A stretch of DNA of 9,757 bases from Halobacteriales archaeon (GTDB lineage: Archaea > Halobacteriota > Halobacteria > Halorutilales > JAHENH01), in the NCBI GenBank assembly GCA_018609935.1, contig JAHENH010000113.1:1-9757 (forward strand), in the 5' to 3' direction. Every line of letters starts with the position of its first letter. The stretch's first letter is position 1. This document shows positions 1 to 7,000 of this stretch, piece by piece. A program made the position numbers and the translations under genes. The notes beneath the pieces are model-generated. The model ran no database searches. It had not been told where the DNA came from and saw only the letters and a program-made list of their open reading frames with translations.

Positions 1-3000
1 AACACGATTAGCTTGATAAGCCATCATATTAAGAGCCCAGTTATCTTCATCATCAGATGCTATACTAGTAAGTATGGAGGCCATCACTGCTGTAGCAATA
101 AGATATGAGGATTCAACTAAATTCCTCATCATATTAGCCTTTTCTCTCTGATTTAACTCATTCCATCTCTTTCTTATCTCAAATTGTCCTTCTTTAAAAT
201 CTTTTCTTAAGATATTGAAGAATCTTGCAGCAGTTCTATAATATCCTTCTGTCCAAGCCTCTCCTTCCTCATTATATTGAAGCTTACCGAATCTTCTATT
301 ATATCCAGGTCTCATAAATTTCCTGAACATAAGAGCAAGCCTTCCTAATGCATATTGCTGAATAACTGACTTATCAGTATCATTATAGATACCATGCAGT
401 CTCTTATTGATAAAATGTTGCTTTCTCTTGAATCTTCTTATATCCTCTTCAGTTAATGCTTCTCCATTCTCTTCTTCAAACCACATCCTTCCTATATTAT
501 TTCCTTTGTCATCTTTAGGAACTACTTTAGTAAGTCCTTCTTCAAATTTAAGCTCATTTCCTTCTACATATGTAGCATCTGTAAGAGATTTAATATTACC
601 GTCCTTATCTTTCACTTGAGCTTCTTGAGCTAAGGCAAAGGAAAGTCTGGTCTGCAGGAAATGCTCACCTGCATGGTTGATAAAAAATAGAGAAGATGTC
701 TTGAACATATGTCCCAGCCAAGTCTTTCTATTTGTATTCATGTTATAAGTATTAGCTTTAAAATCTTGTAGGACATCCATTCTATCCCCCCAAGCTGACA
801 TCCAGTCAGTTCTATAATTATCTCCCATTTGAGCCATTGACTTAGGAGCTTCCTTGCTATAAAGCTTAGATGCTTCTCTGAGAGATTTTCTACTGATAAA
901 TTCAGATGCTACCGACTCTGTATGAAGCATAGCATTACCGAACCCAATGTTGGCAAAACCAGCATATACGTTAAGAGCTAAGTTATTGATAGCTGTATAG
1001 GACCCTAGAGTATCTAAGAATTTAGCTTGATCTATATTACTACCAAAAAGACCTCCTTCATCTAATTTCTTCTCACCATAGACTACCATTTCAAGGTATT
1101 TAGAAAGTCTCTGATAAACTTGAGACTCATTACCAGGCTTAGTCTCATAAGATCCTTCGTTCTCTACACCTATAGCTTGCTTAACATTTTTACCTGCTGA
1201 AGTTTTCTTAAAGGATTGACCTGCTATTATATCTTTGCCTAATTCAAGCATATCCACATGCTTGTTCATATAATTATTATTATATGCCATAGAAGCAAAG
1301 AGAGACATACTTGTAATGATATCTGTAGAGAGATCTCTCTTATTTTCTAGTTCTATAGTATGTTGCCTTGGAACCATCTTATATTCCTTTCCTTCCTCAT
1401 CGGTGAGTCTATATATACTACCAAAATCCTCTTCTTCCTCAGTCTTAACAAATCCTTCCTTAAATTCAGATCCCATAGTCTTCACTCCCTTATCTTTTAA
1501 CCTCTCCATCATATCCTTTCTATGCTGAGGAGCTAAGAAATAGGTCTCTTTATCACCCATCTTAAATTTAGGAGGGAGAAGCTTATTATATGCTTCATAC
1601 ATTTCTTTGATCTGATCTATGAATTCCTTCTTATCTTGACTTAATTTCTCATAATCCTTATTCTTATATTTCTCTTTCTTAGGAATAGCAAGATCCCTCA
1701 CATATTTTTTAGTACCATCATTTTGGGCTATAATATTGTCAGCTAACCAATCATTGAATTCTACCTCAGATAATTCTTCTTTCTTTTTATCAATAAGTTG
1801 GCCAGCATTAGGATTAGGATCCTGATTTTCTTCAAACCATTTAGCTGCCTCTCTACCATAATCTTTTTTCACTTGATCTGATAAAGCAGTTAAAAATGTA
1901 GTTCTATTAGGAGCTCCTACTTTATTAAAGTACTCCTTCATTCCCTCTTTATTCTTATTAGCCTCATACCATCTGGATACAGCTCTTAGGTCTCCATTTC
2001 TTATAGCTTGTGACTCTTTCTTATCTTGGGGAAGACCATATTTTTCATTAAGATCTCCAAAGAATTTCTCCTTAGCTTTCTCGAATTCATGCCAATTCAC
2101 ATCAGAAATAATATTACCTGTAAGCTCACCTTCTGAATCTCTCTCGTAAGAAAAACTGAGGTCTTTAATCCCCTTATCTACAAGATCTTTTTGCATTTTA
2201 AGAAGTTTATTCCTCTCCTTTAATGCTTGATCCTGAGCTTTATCTATATCATCTTTAACTGCTTTATCGATTATCTTTAATATATCATTATCAGCCTCCG
2301 CCATAGAATCAGCCCATCTTGTCACTATCCCTATATCATCTAAGGGAGTATCAGGATCTAATATACCTTCTACATTGGCTTCTGGATTAGTGGTATATTT
2401 CTTAAGATATCCTTTAGAGAATATTTCTCTTCCCACTCTATCATATTCCTGCTTAATAACATCAACTCTATCAGAGAGCTCTTTGATCCAGTCTAAGATC
2501 TTTTCTTTTCTCTTCTCATCTATTTGGTCATTAGATCTTAATTCTGATCTCACAGTGCCTATAATACCTTCATAACTCCCTATATAATTCTTAATATCTC
2601 TAAGCCTAGAAGCAAGCCTGAACATATCGGGATTCCCACTATTGATCTCCTCTTCTATCTCTTTGAATTTACCCTTCTTCTCCTCTTTATTAGGATTCCT
2701 ATTACCTACACGTTTACTCCCTATAATATTCTCTGTCTCTTTATTGATCTCTCTTAAAAATCTTATATTTCCTTTGAGATATTCCTCTACATTCTTATCT
2801 TCTACTAGATCCTTTAGTAGACTCTCTTCTCTTTCAAAGAATTTCTTAGATCCAACTCCTTTAGCTTTATTGACCTTTATCTTTTTATCAATAGCTTTGA
2901 TAGATTTATCCAGGGATTTCTCAAAGTCCACTAAAGGCTTATTTTCTTCCTCTGCATTCATCCCCTCATTATCTCCCTGTCTGTAAAATTTGCCCTTTTT

Positions 3001-4002
3001 TAATATGGATGTATCGAATCCTTCTAATTCTCCTGAGATTATTTTTTCAGCAACTCCACCGAACACTCTATCTATTTCACTTTGTATCTCTTTATCATTT
3101 CCTCTTTTAAAGAATGAGAGGAATCTATTCCATATTCTCCTCATAAGACCCACCATCTTATCAGAAGTATCTCCTTTCTCAAATTCTTTTATAATTTTCT
3201 CTCCTAGTAATTTCCCTGCTGTCTCCTTAGCTATTTTATCCTCTCTTACATTCCCGTTCTCATCCTGATAGTCTTTATTATTCTTATATTTCTCATATAC
3301 TTCATTATACTCAGAAGATTCTCTGGCCAGGTCCAACATTCTTTGGACCATCTTATTATCCTTCATCATCTCTATTAAGAAATGAGAAGTCTCTTCAGGA
3401 AGGGTCATTTTATCTCTCTTATTCTGAGCTACCTGAATAATATGTCTATAAGTATCAGCTACACCAAGCACTTCATTACCCATTCTATCTTTAAGGGTTT
3501 CATGAGCCTCAACTGATACTCCCAACTCTGACATTCTCTTCTTTAAAAATGCATCTAATTCATCATTAGCTTCTTCAGGATCTTTATCAGGAGTTCTATA
3601 AGCTTTATCTATAGTTAATTTAACAGCATAGAGTTCCTGTCCTCCCTCTCCTATTCTTTTCACAGGTTCAGCCTGATACTGGCTACCTACAAGCTCATTC
3701 TTATTAAGGTCTCTGGCTTTCTCTCTAGCCTTACTGAATTCAGTATAATTAGATCTGGGATAGAATTCTTCTTGAGTGATAGTATCTAGTCTGAGACCTA
3801 ACTTTAATTCAGCTTTACCTAGTTCACTAAGTTTCTTTGATTTGGTCTTCTCAGTAGTTCCCTTTGTTACAGAGTCAGTTACTAATTGTCCTCCTTTAGG
3901 ACCATAGTAAAGATGCCACTGACCATAAGCTCTTTCTTCACCAAGGTCTCTTACTAATCTTTTCCACTGATCTGAACTCTTATTTGGACAATATAATGCC
4001 AT
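1..4002 (-). CDS. Giant crAss-like phage protein of unknown function (3' partial)
   Basis: An ATG at 4000-4002 opens 1334 codons with no stop to the left edge, so the C-terminus is missing. It begins MALYCPNKSSDQWKRLV, followed by a GEERAY helix. This opening, and F-S-K-A-R-E-K-A-R-D-L-N at 89-100, are features I recall from giant proteins beside crAss-like RNAP genes. Residues 143-260 are helical with LPEETSHF (201-208). About 340-620 is Lys/Glu-rich and coiled-coil-like. A YFLAPQHRKDMMERL helix lies at 821-835. A conserved C-terminal block spans 980-1270: ALNVYAGFANIGFGN (1009-1023), GEHFLQTRLSFALA (1112-1125), LHGIYN (1202-1207), ALMFRKFMRPGYNRRFGK (1223-1240) and EGYYRTA (1252-1258). One hydrophobic segment follows at 1296-1316. 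I cannot assign an enzyme activity. A virion cargo or DNA-entry role fits its size, its place after the polymerase gene and its near lack of Cys (only C5), but is inference. Codon use matches gene B. Confidence 0.85.
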   Translation of the reverse strand, partial: MALYCPNKSSDQWKRLVRDLGEERAYGQWHLYYGPKGGQLVTDSVTKGTTEKTKSKKLSELGKAELKLGLRLDTITQEEFYPRSNYTEFSKAREKARDLNKNELVGSQYQAEPVKRIGEGGQELYAVKLTIDKAYRTPDKDPEEANDELDAFLKKRMSELGVSVEAHETLKDRMGNEVLGVADTYRHIIQVAQNKRDKMTLPEETSHFLIEMMKDNKMVQRMLDLARESSEYNEVYEKYKNNKDYQDENGNVREDKIAKETAGKLLGEKIIKEFEKGDTSDKMVGLMRRIWNRFLSFFKRGNDKEIQSEIDRVFGGVAEKIISGELEGFDTSILKKGKFYRQGDNEGMNAEEENKPLVDFEKSLDKSIKAIDKKIKVNKAKGVGSKKFFEREESLLKDLVEDKNVEEYLKGNIRFLREINKETENIIGSKRVGNRNPNKEEKKGKFKEIEEEINSGNPDMFRLASRLRDIKNYIGSYEGIIGTVRSELRSNDQIDEKRKEKILDWIKELSDRVDVIKQEYDRVGREIFSKGYLKKYTTNPEANVEGILDPDTPLDDIGIVTRWADSMAEADNDILKIIDKAVKDDIDKAQDQALKERNKLLKMQKDLVDKGIKDLSFSYERDSEGELTGNIISDVNWHEFEKAKEKFFGDLNEKYGLPQDKKESQAIRNGDLRAVSRWYEANKNKEGMKEYFNKVGAPNRTTFLTALSDQVKKDYGREAAKWFEENQDPNPNAGQLIDKKKEELSEVEFNDWLADNIIAQNDGTKKYVRDLAIPKKEKYKNKDYEKLSQDKKEFIDQIKEMYEAYNKLLPPKFKMGDKETYFLAPQHRKDMMERLKDKGVKTMGSEFKEGFVKTEEEEDFGSIYRLTDEEGKEYKMVPRQHTIELENKRDLSTDIITSMSLFASMAYNNNYMNKHVDMLELGKDIIAGQSFKKTSAGKNVKQAIGVENEGSYETKPGNESQVYQRLSKYLEMVVYGEKKLDEGGLFGSNIDQAKFLDTLGSYTAINNLALNVYAGFANIGFGNAMLHTESVASEFISRKSLREASKLYSKEAPKSMAQMGDNYRTDWMSAWGDRMDVLQDFKANTYNMNTNRKTWLGHMFKTSSLFFINHAGEHFLQTRLSFALAQEAQVKDKDGNIKSLTDATYVEGNELKFEEGLTKVVPKDDKGNNIGRMWFEEENGEALTEEDIRRFKRKQHFINKRLHGIYNDTDKSVIQQYALGRLALMFRKFMRPGYNRRFGKLQYNEEGEAWTEGYYRTAARFFNILRKDFKEGQFEIRKRWNELNQREKANMMRNLVESSYLIATAVMASILTSIASDDEDNWALNMMAYQANRV
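55..117 (-). other. Predicted hydrophobic (possible membrane) segment
   Basis: Residues 1296-1316 of the downstream protein (VESSYLIATAVMASILTSIA and onward) form about 20 largely uncharged, hydrophobic residues. They are followed directly by an acidic run (SDDED) and preceded by a basic helix (RKRWNELNQREKANMMR). It is the only such stretch I saw in either protein. It could insert in the host membrane during entry or be a buried helix. The rest of the protein lies off the edge, so more segments may follow. Confidence 0.45.
193..1065 (-). other. Conserved C-terminal block of the giant protein
   Basis: Residues about 980-1270 form the most recognisable part of the downstream protein, rich in aromatic, Gly and Arg residues, unlike the Lys/Glu-rich middle. 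Key stretches are the ALN-x4-GFAN-x-GFGN segment (1009-1023), the helix GEHFLQTRLSFALA (1112-1125), LHGIYN (1202-1207) and MFRKFMRPGYNRRFGK (1225-1240). The Arg-Phe-Gly element loosely recalls the PLxRFG polyvalent phage proteins, but the surrounding residues do not match well enough to claim membership. The function is unknown. Confidence 0.5.
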
Positions 4003-4025
4003 TATGAACAATAATTTTTAAGTAT
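3988..4025 (-). promoter_or_regulatory. Stop-start overlap and translation initiation region of the downstream gene
   Basis: On the coding strand the junction reads TCATAATGGC. The TAA stop of the upstream gene (4002-4004) and the ATG start of the downstream gene (4000-4002) share one base. The 20 bases before the ATG are A/T-rich with no GGAGG-like element. This fits termination-reinitiation coupling, or the Shine-Dalgarno-independent starts common in Bacteroidetes and their phages. The start lies inside a short inverted repeat, ATAATG-G-CATTAT (3993-4005). No promoter is apparent between the genes. Confidence 0.75.
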
Positions 4026-7000
4026 ATAACCTACAGTTCTCTCTAGATCTTTTTTCTGCAATATATTTTCTATAGTCTCTCCTGTATCTCTCTCAAACTG
4101 ATCCAATTCTTCATTTGTTAGCTGCTTATTTGGATCTCCTGATGCTCTGATCACTCCTCTATTTAGACTTATTCTAGATTCAGTATTTCCTATTACTTCC
4201 TCTTCTTGAGTAAATGATTCTTTTTGAGTTTCTTCTTCTCCTTTTTCGTTGATAATCTCATTTAGAGCGTCTGCATGTGAATAATAATTTTTTCCTTGAT
4301 TCATATAAAGTAAGGATTTTCCTGATCTTAGAGATTGATTCAACTCAGAATCAGTATTATTTATTTGATCTAATATCCACTCTCTTTTCTCAGGAAGAGT
4401 TTCTGTATATTTTTCTCCTTTCAACCAATCTTTGTAGGTTTTTCCTGCTTCTTCTTTCCTTTGATTTTCTAACATGGAATTATTACCTACAAGAATTAAA
4501 TCTGGATTTTTAGCAGCTACAGAAGGTGTACCAGTAAACGGATTTCCAAAAGTATATGGTTCTCTGTTATTTACTCTCATTGTATTTATACCCTTCTTAC
4601 TAAATACTTTTCCATCTTTAAGTTCACTATAAGAGATATACTGAACCTTATTGGATGATGTATCTTGCACATTTTCACCTTCTTCCTTTCTATTTACACT
4701 TTCATCTACCTTTTCAATAGATTTTCTTATTTGATCCGTACTCATTTGCTCCATATTATCATTGGGTAGTATATGTACTTCATCCTCAGCTCTTGTCATA
4801 GCAGTATAAAGCCATCTGGCATTATTCCATGAAGGAGCTACATAAGATTGATCTATAAATACTTTATTCCATTGAGATCCCTGTGCTTTATGTGCAGTCG
4901 AAGCATATCCATAAGTTACTATTCCAGGACCTGACCATCGGATCTTTCCTTTTTTAGTCATATGAGTGAATTTCTCTACATTATAAGACCCTTTTAAACC
5001 CTGCTCTACTGATTTAGCAAGTTGAGCTCCATAGAGAGATGCTATAGGAAGATCTTTAGAGAGCAGTATATCTATATTCTCAGTATCAGATTTTCCCTCT
5101 TTCTTTACTTCCACATTAGCTTCGACAAAATTAATGGATTTGATATTATTGCCTAAACTTACTTGGACAGTAAATTCATCTCTATGCTCATTTATCTTCT
5201 GAACAGTGGCTAACTCAGAGTTATTTATATCTGCATTGGAAGCTCCCATTATTATCTCACCCTCCACTAAAGGATTGTTATCCACCTTATCTCCGAACTT
5301 AGCTCTTCTAGCTATGTTGTTGTACTTAACTTTATCCTTGTTAGTAGAAACGATCATTACAGAATCCTCATTATTGGAAATGGATTTCTTGAACTTATCA
5401 GATATTCTGTTTCTACTATCCTCTATTATTAGACTATCAGTGTTTTCATTAGGAATGATAGCCTTCTTATTCGTTCTTATAGCTGTTACCGTCTCTAGGA
5501 GAGTATTCTTACTCTGTCTCTTCACTTCAGCAAGTTCTGACCTATTTTCATTTGAGAATTCTCTATCTTTCCATTTAAACAGATCAGGATCTTTTCCTAC
5601 AGGTTCTAACTGGAAGCTATCTCCTACAAAGACTACCTTAGAATCATCAGGAAGATATTCCTTTATATCATTTAGCATATCCTCATCTATCATAGAGGAT
5701 TCATCTATAAGATATAAAGTATTCCCATCCATCTCATCAGGCTTCCATTCTCCTTTTTCATTAGGCTCTCCATATATTTCAGCATGGATAGTTGAAGGAG
5801 AAGGAACTTCACTTATCATCGAGGATAACTTATTGTCCAGCTTATCGGAGAGAACCTTAGCAGCTTTATGAGTTGGAGCTAGTATCTTAGGACTATAACC
5901 ATTATTAATTCCCTCTTTCAATATATTCTCTGCTACAGTAGTTTTTCCAGTTCCTGCATATCCTGAGAATAGATAGAATTTATCATTACCTTCAATAAAT
6001 TTCTGAACTTTATTAAGAGCCTCTTTCTGATCTTCTGTATAATCTATAGGCTCTTCTCTCATAGAGAGAATATTTCCATCCCTACCTTTCTTACTAGTCT
6101 CTTCTTTTTGTTCCGTATCTTCTTCAGATTCTGCTGCATTTGACATAGGCTCTGTCTCAAGATTCCCCTCATTATAATCAGGAGTTTTTATTTGAGGTTG
6201 TTCATCCACTTGAATATTATTCCTAGGGATAACACTTTCTGCTCCTGACCATTCTTTCATATGCCCAGGAATTCCATATTTATGGGTTATAGTATAGACA
6301 TATCCATTCTCTTCTTCTCTAGCAAAAGTGAATAAGTTTCCATTCTTAGAATCTAATATGAATTTAGAGGTCAATCCTCCTTTCTTTATTACAGTTCTAG
6401 GAGTCTTAGCATTCTTCCCATTAACTTTCCCTCTATCTAATACTTCTATATGTTCATCTCCTTCTTTAAATTTAGGAACTAACCTATTATCATCATAATT
6501 GTTTCTAAAGAATCTATCTACAAATGGAGAGAAATGATGTCTTCTATATTCTGATATAGTAAAGTCTTTAGCCTGCTGAATCTCTTTATCTAATAGATCT
6601 CTTAATCCTTCTTCTCTTTCAAGCTTAGATATAAAAGATACAGGAATTAGATTCCCAAAGCTATTCTTACCGAATTGAAGACCATTCTTAATGAAATTAT
6701 ATTTAACAAGATCTTCTCCTAATTGTTGATATTCTGGAGTATTAAGAAGATGCTCCCAATTCTTAATAATAAGTTCCTGTTCAGATTCACTCAGATTTCC
6801 TGTATTAGAGAATATGATCTCTTTAGAGTTCTTAGCACCTGAATACTTAGGATCACTAAATGTTCTTACTTTAAGTCTACTTATAAGAGCATTATTAGAG
6901 AGGGCACTATTACTTTCATTGATCTTTCTGATCTGATCAGGAAGCTCATTAAGTACTCTTTGTCTCTCTTCTAAAGGCATATCAAAGAAAGAGTGTCCTG

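Noticed and set aside
193..1065. Membership of the PLxRFG polyvalent protein family
   Set aside because: Only the Arg-Phe-Gly core is shared. The Pro-Leu part and the surrounding pattern are absent.
2642..3268. Two adjacent plus-strand frames of 114 and 92 codons
   Set aside because: Both are antisense to the Lys/Glu-rich middle of the downstream gene and rich in Ser, Leu and Phe, with no recognisable domain. The minus-strand frame is open throughout.
3379..3402. LPEETSHF (residues 201-208 of the downstream protein) as a zinc metallopeptidase site
   Set aside because: It is not HExxH or an accepted inverted form, and no third ligand is evident.
1..4002. Stop-codon reassignment (TAG read as Gln), known in some crAss-like phages
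   Set aside because: No in-frame TAG occurs in the 1334 codons of this gene or in the upstream gene. Gln uses CAA and CAG, so the standard code suffices.
5206..5871. 221-codon open frame on the plus strand
   Set aside because: It lies antisense to the helicase motifs, and its product is a low-complexity Ser/Leu/Phe-rich sequence expected from reading purine-biased coding DNA backwards.
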